From NCBI RefSeq assembly GCF_003097315.1, contig NZ_QDDL01000015.1:20407-84406 (forward strand): a DNA stretch of 64,000 bases, read 5' to 3'. Under the pieces are notes generated by a model, which saw only the letters and a program-made list of their open reading frames with translations, was not told the DNA's origin and made no database searches. How positions within the stretch are numbered: the stretch's first letter is position 1; each line of letters begins with the position of its first letter. Position numbers and translations under genes: made by a program. Shown here piece by piece: positions 55,701-63,583 of the stretch. Source of the stretch: Pelagibaculum spongiae. GTDB taxonomy: Bacteria > Pseudomonadota > Gammaproteobacteria > Enterobacterales > Pelagibaculaceae.

Positions 55701-55883
55701 AGGAAAGGTCTGTTTACGAATGCTACCCACTGCAATTAAACCAGCCACCATGATTAACAGCATTAACAAATTGGCTGCGACATGGTTTTCAGCAAACCAG
55801 GCAATTAAGCCAGTTTCACTGGTGGTGTAACGCTTTAAACCAGAATTCTTTTTCGGTGTTTTTGCTGGTTGAGAATCACTCAT
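52701..55883 (-). CDS. RND efflux pump permease (HAE-1/AcrB-like)
   Basis: 1060-residue inner-membrane trimeric antiporter of twelve helices with two large periplasmic loops. The proton relay Asp pair is in GIVVDDAIVIGESVYQ, and the second-half block is SMMSIYGLVALGGVVVNDSLIMVDFI. N-terminal WFAENHVAANLLMLLIMVAGL and FPDFDSRVVQVVIAYPGSAPEE are of the type found with short-adaptor pumps. It overlaps the upstream adaptor gene by eight bases, so they form an operon; no outer-membrane channel is encoded here. Substrates cannot be predicted. Confidence 0.92.
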   Translation of the reverse strand: MSDSQPAKTPKKNSGLKRYTTSETGLIAWFAENHVAANLLMLLIMVAGLIAVGSIRKQTFPDFDSRVVQVVIAYPGSAPEESEEGICLKIEESLQGLEGIKSINSSCYEGGATVNVESSQDFEVEELLDQVKLRVDAITSLPEQAEKPLIRKLQFGEATLWISVYGGENRKQRRAYAQQIRDEMAAVSGMGLVELVGDPQPEISIEVSEQTLRAYNLSFDEIAQAVRTGSVNLPGGSIRSEGGNILLRTKDQKYTAEEYADLTLRSFPDGSQLKLADIAQVKDGFSESDFFTYFNGKPASMLRVKKTGDQNELEVARLAREFISDKKLQLPDGIEVDYWGDISYYLNGRLEMMMENMVAGAALVFLILTLFLRLRIAFWVIVGIPICFLGSLWLLPLTPWPTTINMISLFGFILVLGIVVDDAIVIGESVYQQISEKGHTLDEVIRGAQKVAKPATFGVLTTMAAFAPILFVGGDAAPFFEAICMVVILCLFFSLVESKLILPAHLAQMKIQHRENREPNWLERIQDSVQARLQLFIERKYQPALEWSIKNRWLTLSIFFSMLIVTIGLVAGGTVRSQFFPDVPSDFIQVELQLEPGSSIQTRNQRLQQLELALNQVEERYEKQNSQQPELVKHQLTFASGETRGEMVVELTKPEQRSLDAVSFSKQWREQVGDLPSVKLLKFNASTNTGGGAALSFQLNGNNPQNLAQAATELEQRLKKYQGVFNITNSLSQGSREIQLKIKPSAESLGISSRDLGRQVRQAFYGEEIQRIQRGRDEIKIIVRYPAEQRKALTSLEGLRIRTSSGATVPFEEVAEISNGIGYSTISRVDRKRVATLEADVTALAEPNKIVETINQNFPQWLTENYPDIQFSLGGASMEEAKLMNRLAIAAMIALLLVFALIAIPLHSYSLPLIIMSVIPFGFVGAIVGHLIFDLSLSMMSIYGLVALGGVVVNDSLIMVDFITRARLDGQSLDQAIRQAGSQRFRAILLTSLTTFFGLAPIIMETSLQAQFVIPMATSLAFGILFATVITLFLIPCLYRIHEDFRHWIGSRGYLEQHSV

Positions 55884-57186
55884 TTGCAGTCATCTCAGTA
55901 GTCACAGCGCTAGTGATTGTTGCTGTTTCTTCTAGCAAAGGTTGGCTGCGTTGTTCGTTTGGCTGTTCGTTTGACTGAGTACTGGCGATTCGTAATTGCA
56001 GATTTTCGCTGGCTGCAAGTAGTGCGCTGGTTACCAGAGTGATCGGTTGGTTACTGACGGGTGCATTGTCAGTCGATGAATTGTTCACAGCAGGCAGTGG
56101 AATTTGAATCAGCACCATTTCACCCTGACCTTGTAATAACCGAGCCTGAACAATCTTCAGCTGATTATTATCGCCGAGCAGATGTAATTTGTTTTCTGTT
56201 TGCAGTAAATAGCGTGGAATACGGTAAACATTGTCGAGTTGTCGGCCGTTAATTGTTGCTTCAACAAAGCTACCAATTTTTAATGGTGCCGCATTCAAAT
56301 CTGAAGCAGTTGGCTGGCTGATTAAATTGTATGGGTCATCAATGCGGGCAATTAAATAATGCATGCGAGTAGTATCACTAATCGTGCCTTCATCACGAAC
56401 AATTCGGGCGATATGTTGCTGTGATTGACCGCGAAAACGGCTTTTAAGGATAACTTCTGGACCATTTTGCTGACTACCCGGCGCAATTTTAGTTAACCAC
56501 GAAAGTTCTTTATCTGAGAGTGCTAGGCGGGTTTCGGCATAATCGACCGCGATAAGTTCTGCCAGAGGTGTGCCGGGCGATACAAACTGTCCTAATTCAG
56601 CCATTCGTAAGCTAACCATTGCAGGCCATGGAGCGCGAATAATGGTTTTAGCGAGTTTGCGGTTGGCTCTGTCTAATGCTGCCTGTGCCGATTTAACCGC
56701 TGCTTCGGCTTGGGCCAATTGCGGTTTTCTTAATACGAGTGGATCAGCTTGCCGCTTATTTCCTAAGGTCTTCCAGTCTTGGAATGCCTGTTCGGCCCGG
56801 GCTTGTTCTTGAAATCGCTGGGCTTGTGCGCTGGCTAGAGCGGCTTCTGCTTCTCGAACATTTGCTTGGTAATCTGCTGGGTCAATCTGTAAAAGCTGTT
56901 CACCAGGTTTGAAAAAACCACCTTTCACCAATTTAGTTGAAATCTGACTAATTTCTCCAGCAACTTCAGCACTTAATTGACTACGGCTGCGGGCAATTAC
57001 TTTTCCCTGACTAGTAACGCTTAATCGAACTGTATGCGGCTGAATGCTTAAAGTCGAAACCAGAGGTGGCTGTTTTTTAGGGATAATTTGCTCAGGGGCT
57101 TTTTTGCTTGCCACCAGAACAACAGCAACAGTAATCGCCGCAATCAATAGTGCAATAGGAATCAAGATTTTAAATGGTTTAGACAT
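55876..57186 (-). CDS. RND efflux periplasmic adaptor
   Basis: 436 residues. The N-terminal signal-anchor is FKILIPIALLIAAITVAVVLVAS. The lipoyl and hairpin section (about 50-190) has SVTSQGKVIARSRSQLSAEVAGEI, VKGGFFKPGEQLLQIDPADYQANVREAEAALASAQ and IIRAPWPAMVSLRMAELGQFVSPGTPLAEL. A beta-barrel and a Ser/Thr/Gln-rich tail follow. It is the first gene of the pump operon. Confidence 0.9.
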   Translation of the reverse strand: MSKPFKILIPIALLIAAITVAVVLVASKKAPEQIIPKKQPPLVSTLSIQPHTVRLSVTSQGKVIARSRSQLSAEVAGEISQISTKLVKGGFFKPGEQLLQIDPADYQANVREAEAALASAQAQRFQEQARAEQAFQDWKTLGNKRQADPLVLRKPQLAQAEAAVKSAQAALDRANRKLAKTIIRAPWPAMVSLRMAELGQFVSPGTPLAELIAVDYAETRLALSDKELSWLTKIAPGSQQNGPEVILKSRFRGQSQQHIARIVRDEGTISDTTRMHYLIARIDDPYNLISQPTASDLNAAPLKIGSFVEATINGRQLDNVYRIPRYLLQTENKLHLLGDNNQLKIVQARLLQGQGEMVLIQIPLPAVNNSSTDNAPVSNQPITLVTSALLAASENLQLRIASTQSNEQPNEQRSQPLLEETATITSAVTTEMTANE

Positions 57187-57465
57187 GGTAACGTCACTGT
57201 TAGCCAGCAGGATAAACAGAATAACACATCACGTTTTGTAGTCGTGATAGTTGAAGATGTTCGAGCGTTGGCTAATTGATGGCAATTGAAATTAGCCATC
57301 AGATGGCTGAAGGATAGTTGCAATATATTTTCATAAATTAAATTTTGAAGTCATATTCTGGCGAAAGGCATTGCTACAAATTATTGTCGGGTGCGAGTCG
57401 ATTTTGTACCTGCTTTCTAGATACCTGTTCAAATTAAAGAAATATGATAGAAGCATATTTTTTCC

Positions 57466-57517
57466 GAAATTACTGATGGTTTGTCAGCTACATAACTTGG
57501 TAGCTATCAGTAATTTC
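57466..57517. repeat. Long two-part inverted repeat
   Basis: Outer arms GAAATTACTGAT and ATCAGTAATTTC are perfect 12-base complements. Inner arms AGCTAC and GTAGCT are also complementary, with an eight-base bulge on one side. The interval 57187-57633 has no gene and separates the divergent pump operon and carbonic anhydrase. Confidence 0.75.
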
Positions 57518-57633
57518 ATTGGTTTAGTCGTGGTTATTACTCGCCGTTAAGTAAGCAACAAAAGCTGACAGTTTTTGAATGCGTGATATGCTGTTATACA
57601 CAGATGCTGCCATAGACTGGTCAAGAAACAACT

Positions 57634-58296
57634 ATGACAAAACCTCTAGAAGATTTACTCGACAACAATCACCAATGGGCTGAGCAGGTGAACCAACAGG
57701 ATCCGGGTTTCTTTGCCAAGTTATCCAGCCAGCAGTCGCCCGAGTACTTGTGGATTGGTTGTTCTGACAGCCGGGTGCCTGCCAATGAAATTGTTGGCTT
57801 GTTGCCAGGTGAGCTGTTTGTTCACCGCAATGTTGCCAATGTAGTGCTGCAAACTGACATCAATTGTCTGTCAGTAATTCAGTACGCGGTTGCAGTACTC
57901 AAAGTGAAGCACATTATTATTTGTGGCCATTATGGTTGTGGTGGTGTTATCGCATCGATGGATGGAACTCGCCATGGTTTAATTGACAACTGGCTGCGGC
58001 CGATTCAACAGATATCTCGTAAGCATCAAACGATTTTGCAAAAGGCCAAAGACGGTGAGCATCGCAGTGATCGTTTATGTGAATTGAATGTGATTGAACA
58101 AGTAATGAGTGCAGCACATTGTACTTTTATCCAAGATGCTTGGGACCAAAAACAAGATCTGACGATTCATGGTTGGGTGTATGGCCTGCAAGATGGCAAG
58201 GTACGTGATTTAAATATGTCATCACGTAGCTATCTTGAGTTAGATGACAAATATGTTCGCGCAGTAGCGATGGTCAATAGCTCGGTGCTTTGTTAG
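57634..58296 (+). CDS. can: Beta-class carbonic anhydrase
   Basis: Interconverts CO2 and bicarbonate. Zinc ligands Cys43 and Asp45 (IGCSDSRVPANEI), His99 and Cys102 (IICGHYGCGGV). Also HRNVANVV and WVYGLQDGKVRDL near the end. 220 residues, as in E. coli Can. Single-gene unit with a strong terminator. Confidence 0.95.
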   Translation: MTKPLEDLLDNNHQWAEQVNQQDPGFFAKLSSQQSPEYLWIGCSDSRVPANEIVGLLPGELFVHRNVANVVLQTDINCLSVIQYAVAVLKVKHIIICGHYGCGGVIASMDGTRHGLIDNWLRPIQQISRKHQTILQKAKDGEHRSDRLCELNVIEQVMSAAHCTFIQDAWDQKQDLTIHGWVYGLQDGKVRDLNMSSRSYLELDDKYVRAVAMVNSSVLC

Positions 58297-58322
58297 ATAC
58301 CGCTTGAAAAAATACAGATAGT

Positions 58323-58361
58323 AAAAAGGCGAGATGACTGATGAGTCATCTCGCTTTTTTT
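58323..58361 (+). terminator. Terminator after can
   Basis: GCGAGATGACT/AGTCATCTCGC stem with a four-base loop, followed by T7, 27 bases after the stop. Confidence 0.92.
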
Positions 58362-59151
58362 GTTATAGGAAACCTGTCTATCGTTCTATTGGTAGAAATT
58401 TTTCCCAAAATCTCTAGTTTTAAAATGAAGTAAGTTACAAAAAGGCTTAAGGGACGAAGAAATTTTAAATTGCCCTGAACGGTTTCAATTTCTGAAATGA
58501 TTTTTCTGGAGCGGAGCTACCATCCCTGGCACATAGATTCCGGCTTCCCGGCTTTGGCATCCTGCGTCGCCCTAATCCGTGCATCCATGAACTTCCTGTC
58601 TGGAATGACGGCTCGGAGTATGTTGTAAACTACAGTGCTTCATTAGTCACTCCGTCATGCTCGCTATGGAATGCGGGTATTCATAAGCAGGGAGAGCAAA
58701 ACTCTAAATTTTTCCACATGTTAGCAAGTAAAGTTGAATAATTAGCAACCGGTTTATTATTTAATTCCAAGCCCCTAACGCGAAGTTTATTTGAATATTA
58801 ACCTTTCTAATGCCAATGCTCGATAGGTTCATCAATCGAATTGGATGGCTAAAATTTGAGCGTCAGAATAATGAAACTTGCAATGGGTGATTTATGACGT
58901 GATAAGTTTTTATGTCAAACCTAGAATTTCAAAAAAAACAGATGATCTACAGCTGATTTAAAGTAACAATAATAGGTTTTTTATCAGATTTTAAGGCGTA
59001 AAATCAACCATAAGCATATTAAAGAGGGAGTGATTTATATCTCATTTTTAATACTTTTTGTTAAAGTATTATGCGGCATATTATCACTTTTGATTTGTGA
59101 GTTTCTTGTCAGTAATGTAGGGGTTGTTTTTATTATTTTGTTGTTTCTTTT
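58362..59151. other. Long intergenic region with degenerate repeat segment
   Basis: No supported gene in nearly 800 bases. At 58500-58690 short inverted and repeated words (TTCCGGCTTCCCGG, TCTGGAATGACGGC, CCGTCATGCTCGC, GGAATGCGGG) resemble the CGTCATTCC-type dispersed palindromes often found between genes. A very hydrophobic 67-codon frame at 59030-59233 overlaps the next gene in another frame and is not called. Confidence 0.5.
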
Positions 59152-59772
59152 ATGTCTTATAAAGAACTTGGAATGTTGTACAATGCAGGTATGGGGAAGG
59201 ATATTTTCAGTGGTGTTCGGGTTCCATATTTAGATGAATTAGAAAGATTGAATTATTTGGTTACGGTACAAGATGGACTTCTCTACCGTAGAGGTACCAA
59301 GCTAATGACCGCGAATGAGTCATGGGCTTTTGTGATGGACAAAGACGGTGAAATTTACTGTGGAAGAAAATCGGGTGATGTTGAACATCATTCCGCCTTT
59401 TTGTCAGGGAGGCCTGTTGCCGCAGCAGGACATATAAGAGTTGTCGCTGGCAAGTTGTTATATGTAAATAATTCGAGTGGCCATTATCAGCCAACCAAAG
59501 AATATATGCTTCAGTTCAAGAAGGAACTAGTCAAGCAGGGTGTTGATTTTAGTTCGGTACGTTTAGAATTTGGTATTTCTTCGAGGCAGTTAGAGAAAGG
59601 GTTAAAGCGGATAAGTGACCCTTCGTACCAAGGCCGATGGTTTCAGCGATTTCATGCTGAAAAGGTAATCGAAACGGTTGATGGTGCTGGTACAGTTGAA
59701 ACTGGTCGAAGCCATTTTAATGGCCAGTTACGACGACTTTACCCAGAAGGCCCTAGGTGGCAATGGCATTAG
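59152..59772 (+). CDS. Orphan protein with HHSAFLSGRPVAAAG/SGHYQP motifs
   Basis: 206 residues. The central part has the series FVMDKDGEIYCG, HHSAFLSGRPVAAAGHIRVVAGKLLYVNNSSGHYQPTKEYMLQF, a conserved module I recall from larger effector- and toxin-like bacterial proteins, but I cannot name the domain with confidence. No signal peptide, no membrane helix. The C-terminus is rich in basic and aromatic residues (GRWFQRFHAEKVIE, RRLYPEGPRWQWH). It stands alone after a long non-coding region. Function unknown. Confidence 0.6.
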   Translation: MSYKELGMLYNAGMGKDIFSGVRVPYLDELERLNYLVTVQDGLLYRRGTKLMTANESWAFVMDKDGEIYCGRKSGDVEHHSAFLSGRPVAAAGHIRVVAGKLLYVNNSSGHYQPTKEYMLQFKKELVKQGVDFSSVRLEFGISSRQLEKGLKRISDPSYQGRWFQRFHAEKVIETVDGAGTVETGRSHFNGQLRRLYPEGPRWQWH

Positions 59773-60062
59773 TATGTGTCGGTGTTTAATGTGAAGCTTT
59801 AGTTTCATACTAATTAAATTTATATGATGGCGGGTGGTTGCAAGGTTGGCTCACCCTGCTATTTTATGGTGTTATGACTTTTATCATGAACATTTAAAAT
59901 AGATTAGAAGTATTTAGCTCGACTAACTAATCAAAAATAGTCGACATGACCAAGAGTGCTTGCTAGTTGATTAACTACCAAGATAGAGAATAGCCCTGCT
60001 GCTTGAAAACCCGCGCCTCAGACTCCATATTTTGCCAGTTACCCATTAAAGGTGAGATATCT

Positions 60063-61454
60063 ATGAGACTGAGTGATATTCAACTCAGCAGCCTGGCCAG
60101 TCAGTTTGTTGGCTATACCGAGCTGCGAGTGCAACAAAACAACAATACTCGTATTAGCATGCTGAACGGTGACTTGGTTGGCAACAGCCAGTCTAGTCAA
60201 CTGGGTGCAAGCGCTAGAAGTTACGATAAGGGACAATGGGGTTTTGCATCCAGCGCAGACTTAACCCCCGATACCTTATCTAGCCTGATTAAAAGTGCCG
60301 GTCACAATGCTCGTTTTTTGGCCAGCCGTTCTAGCAAGGCCGGTATTTTATTGCCAGAAACGCAATTCAATTGCATTCATGATTTATCTACCAAAAAGCC
60401 ACGAGTTAGCCCGCAACATTTAATTGAGTTCTTGCAGGCGATTGATGGTTATATCGTAAAAGCCTGTCCGAAAATTAAAGCGCGCCAACTGATGCTGGCA
60501 ACCGAAGATTTAGAAAAGCGCCTGCTGACGTCTACTGGTTCAGATGCATACACTTTACTGCCACGCGCCATGATTTATGTAATTTTGACCGCAGAAAATG
60601 ATCAAGGCGAACCAATTGATTTAATGGAGCCAATTTGTCATGGCGGAGTTCAATTTGAAGATGCTTTCACCGCCCCTGAACTGTTATTCCCAAATATTGA
60701 TAGTTTGTATCAGCATTTAATGAATAAGATAAATGCGGTGGCAGCAGAAGCTGGCCGTAAAACGGTGATTCTCGATTCGGAACTCACCGGTATTTTGGCC
60801 CATGAAGCAGTGGGTCACACTACCGAAGCTGACCTGGTGTTGGGTGGCAGTGTTGCTGGTGATTATTTGGGTAAGCAAGTTGCTTCAGAGCTAGTCACCA
60901 TGGTCGATTTAGCCCACAGCTATAACGGCAAACAGCTACCAATTCCATTGTGGATTGATGACGAAGGCGTAGAAGCTAAAGATGTAACCTTGATTGAAAA
61001 GGGCATTCTTAAAGAGTTTATGCACAGCCGCGAAACCGCCGCTCATTTTGGCCATCAATTAACCGGTAATGCACGCGCATTCAAATTTTCCGATGAGCCA
61101 TTAATTAGAATGCGAAATACGGCAATTTTACCGGGTCAAGATAAGTTAGCCGATATGATCAGCTCAGTAGAAGATGGTTATTATTTGATGCGCTCAAATA
61201 ATGGTCAGGCAGATTCAACTTCTGAATTTATGTTCGGCATTACCCTTGGCTATGAAATTAAAAATGGCCAGCTGGGCAGAGCGATTAACGACACCACTAT
61301 TTCAGGCGTGGCATTCGACATGCTCAAAACGGTCTCGATGGTTTCAGATGAGCTTCATTGGAGCTGTGGTGGTTACTGCGGTAAGAAACAATCAATGGTG
61401 GTTTCTGATGCGGGCCCAGCGCTCAAATGCGAAGTTAATATTGGCGGCCAATAA
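60063..61454 (+). CDS. TldD-family metalloprotease
   Basis: 463 residues. The zinc motif of TldD (HExxxH) is visible as His247-Glu248-AVG-His252 in LTGILAHEAVGHTTEADLVLGG. Later blocks DEGVEAKDVTLIEKGILKEFMHSRETAAHFG and WSCGGYCGKKQSMVVSDAGP are typical of the family. TldD acts with TldE as a heterodimeric peptidase that trims unfolded peptides, matures microcin B17-like peptides and destabilises antitoxins. ATG 60063 has AAAGGTGAG upstream; TTG 60003 would add an unsupported extension. The sequence departs from E. coli TldD (HEAVGHTTEAD for HEAVGHGLEGD), so this is not clearly the housekeeping copy. Confidence 0.85.
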   Translation: MRLSDIQLSSLASQFVGYTELRVQQNNNTRISMLNGDLVGNSQSSQLGASARSYDKGQWGFASSADLTPDTLSSLIKSAGHNARFLASRSSKAGILLPETQFNCIHDLSTKKPRVSPQHLIEFLQAIDGYIVKACPKIKARQLMLATEDLEKRLLTSTGSDAYTLLPRAMIYVILTAENDQGEPIDLMEPICHGGVQFEDAFTAPELLFPNIDSLYQHLMNKINAVAAEAGRKTVILDSELTGILAHEAVGHTTEADLVLGGSVAGDYLGKQVASELVTMVDLAHSYNGKQLPIPLWIDDEGVEAKDVTLIEKGILKEFMHSRETAAHFGHQLTGNARAFKFSDEPLIRMRNTAILPGQDKLADMISSVEDGYYLMRSNNGQADSTSEFMFGITLGYEIKNGQLGRAINDTTISGVAFDMLKTVSMVSDELHWSCGGYCGKKQSMVVSDAGPALKCEVNIGGQ

Positions 61455-61465
61455 GGGGTAGTGAG

Positions 61466-62764
61466 ATGAGTGAATCAATGGATAATGAAACATTATTAAA
61501 AAATACCCTGCAACAAATGCGGGCTGCTGGTTTTGATCGCGCACAAATTGGTTTAAGCGAATCAGATAAACATGAATTTAATATTCACCACGGTGAAATT
61601 AAATTGCTGCGAACTGGTTTAAATAAATCGCTGAATTTAACCGGCATTAGTCAACAACGAAAAGCCAGTTTGTCGATTAACCGATTAGATGCCCTCGCCA
61701 TCGAAGAAGCCATCGAACAATTGGTACAAATGGCGGAAGGCGCCCAGGCTGACGCTGCTTATGATATTGCTCCCGCACAAGATGCAGGCGAGTTTTCAAC
61801 CGGGCCAATTAAAGCCGATTACGATACTATGTATGACCGGCTGCAAGCGTTCGCCGACTACTGTGAAACCACCTATCCAACCACTATTCTTGAAGAAGCG
61901 ACATTGGATTTCACTGCTAGCCGCAGTCGAGTGATTAATTCTAACGGCATCGATTTTACCTTGCATAATGGCATGTATGGTTTTGTAGCGATGTTCACCT
62001 CTAAAGATGGCGAGGCTACGTCGTCTTTTAATTACAGTGGCTACAGCGCACAAAACCTTGATGCACCTTTGTGGCAGAAGGGTCATATGGATCAGTTATT
62101 GGCTCAGTCTGCCGAGCAGGTACATACCCAGCAAATTCCTGAGAAATTCTCCGGCCCAGTGATTATCACCCCCCATTGTTTGGAAGATTTCACCGGCTTT
62201 TTAGAAGACCAAATTAGCACCGGCCCATTAATTGCCGATACCTCCATTTACAAAGGAAAGGTCGGCCAGCAGGTGGCTTCAGATAAGCTAACCATCCACT
62301 GCAAACCGTTAAGTGACCAGCTTGCCGATGGCTATTGGCTAACCGGCGATGGTATTCGAGCCCAAGATCTGACGCTTGTAGAGAACGGAAAGTTAAATAG
62401 CTATTTATTAGGTATTTACGGTGCCAATAAAACGGGCTTGCCTCGTTCAATTAACGATGGTGGCGCAACCATTATTGAACCCGGAAATACGGAGCTAGCC
62501 GCGATGATTTCGGGTATCGAAAAAGGCTTGCTGCTTTGCCGATTCTCTGGTGGTTCGCCAAATGATAAGGGTGATTTTTCTGGCGTAGCTAAAAACAGCT
62601 ATTACATTGAAAATGGAAAAATTGCCTACGCCGTTTCTGAAACTATGGTTTCAGGTAACATGGCGCAGCTGTTAATGGATATCGATCAGGTGTCTAGCGA
62701 GACGGTCGACTTCGGTTCAAGCATTGTGCCTTGGGTAAGAGTTAAAGAATTGACGATTAGTTGA
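61466..62764 (+). CDS. TldE/PmbA-family partner protein
   Basis: 432 residues of the same fold as the upstream gene but without HExxxH, as expected for the non-catalytic partner. Blocks: IGLSESDKHEFNIHHGEIKLLRTGLNKSLNLTG, FSGPVIITPHCLEDFTGFLEDQIS, LTGDGIRAQDLTLVENGKLNSYLLGIYGANKTGLPRS, GDFSGVAKNSYYIENGKIAYAVSETMVSGNMAQLLMDI. Eleven bases from the upstream stop, so the two form an operon encoding a heterodimer. No obvious peptide substrate gene is visible beside it. Confidence 0.85.
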   Translation: MSESMDNETLLKNTLQQMRAAGFDRAQIGLSESDKHEFNIHHGEIKLLRTGLNKSLNLTGISQQRKASLSINRLDALAIEEAIEQLVQMAEGAQADAAYDIAPAQDAGEFSTGPIKADYDTMYDRLQAFADYCETTYPTTILEEATLDFTASRSRVINSNGIDFTLHNGMYGFVAMFTSKDGEATSSFNYSGYSAQNLDAPLWQKGHMDQLLAQSAEQVHTQQIPEKFSGPVIITPHCLEDFTGFLEDQISTGPLIADTSIYKGKVGQQVASDKLTIHCKPLSDQLADGYWLTGDGIRAQDLTLVENGKLNSYLLGIYGANKTGLPRSINDGGATIIEPGNTELAAMISGIEKGLLLCRFSGGSPNDKGDFSGVAKNSYYIENGKIAYAVSETMVSGNMAQLLMDIDQVSSETVDFGSSIVPWVRVKELTIS

Positions 62765-62794
62765 TTTAGAAGTTTTAGGTATTGAAATGCTCTA

Positions 62795-62835
62795 ATGCTT
62801 TCTAGCAATATATTTCATATGTTGCTAGAAAGCAT
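62795..62835. repeat. 14-base perfect inverted repeat
   Basis: ATGCTTTCTAGCAA and TTGCTAGAAAGCAT flank a 13-base AT-rich loop. There is no T-run, so this may be an operator or RNA element rather than a terminator of the TldD/TldE pair. Confidence 0.7.
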
Positions 62836-62893
62836 GATGTGATAATTAGATATGCTGGCTATACTTTTTTAAATTTCATAAATATATAGATTG

Positions 62894-63583
62894 ATGCCTA
62901 CATTTCAAGAACAATTAGCTCAGCGAGCACTTGACCATGTAATTCTCGAAACCAAAGTTTCTGGTGTAGTTAACCTTTTGCATTACACCCCTTACTCTGA
63001 AGACGGTTTTAAGCAGGCATTGGCTAGAAAAATGGAGCAAAAGAGGAATTATGTTTCTCATAGTACAGCACATACTTTACAGCACGGTTCATGCTTTACC
63101 TCTATTGAAGTGTTTGAGGATTTATTATCTATAATTAAGGCGTTTGGTGGTGCAGATTGTATAGGGTTATCATATTTAGCTTTGAAGTACATTCGTGAAA
63201 ATGGCGGTGCATCCCCTAGGTTAGTGTTTTTTTATATAGAAGGAGAGTTTATTGCACATTGCTGTGTTTTGTTTAATGGAAATCTTTCTTTTGACATAAA
63301 AAAATTCAATGAAGTAGATATTTTCAAGCTGGATGATGACATAATTAAAAATTTAATTTTGGTTGATCCGTGGCTAAACTTTCACTCTTCATTGGAAGAA
63401 TATTTTTCTAAATTAAATGATTGTTTTGAAGGTAAACTTTTGTTTTCTTTATCAGAGAGTGAGGCTGTAAAAATAACTGATTTTTTGAAGAAATATGAAA
63501 GAATCGTAGTGGTTAACCCCTATAATATACCCGCTGCTGTTACTGTCGATGTCGATGATTTCTCATGGTTGTTAACTTTTTAA
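62894..63583 (+). CDS. Putative Cys-His-Asp hydrolase, hypothetical
   Basis: 229 residues, no family recognised. It shows the order Cys89 (FGGADCIGLSYLALKYI), His122 (EGEFIAHCCVLFNGN) and Asp158 (NLILVDPWLNFHSS), as in papain- or transglutaminase-like enzymes, with a VDPW motif close to that of the protein at 40553. AT-rich codon use (ATA, AGA, TTA) suggests recent acquisition. No signal peptide seen. ATG 62894 follows a TTG at 62891. Catalytic function is inference. Confidence 0.5.
   Translation: MPTFQEQLAQRALDHVILETKVSGVVNLLHYTPYSEDGFKQALARKMEQKRNYVSHSTAHTLQHGSCFTSIEVFEDLLSIIKAFGGADCIGLSYLALKYIRENGGASPRLVFFYIEGEFIAHCCVLFNGNLSFDIKKFNEVDIFKLDDDIIKNLILVDPWLNFHSSLEEYFSKLNDCFEGKLLFSLSESEAVKITDFLKKYERIVVVNPYNIPAAVTVDVDDFSWLLTF

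Noticed and set aside
59030..59233. 67-codon hydrophobic frame
   Set aside because: Overlaps the start of the gene at 59152 in another frame, and its GTG start is too close to the AGAGGGA box. Possible but unsupported.
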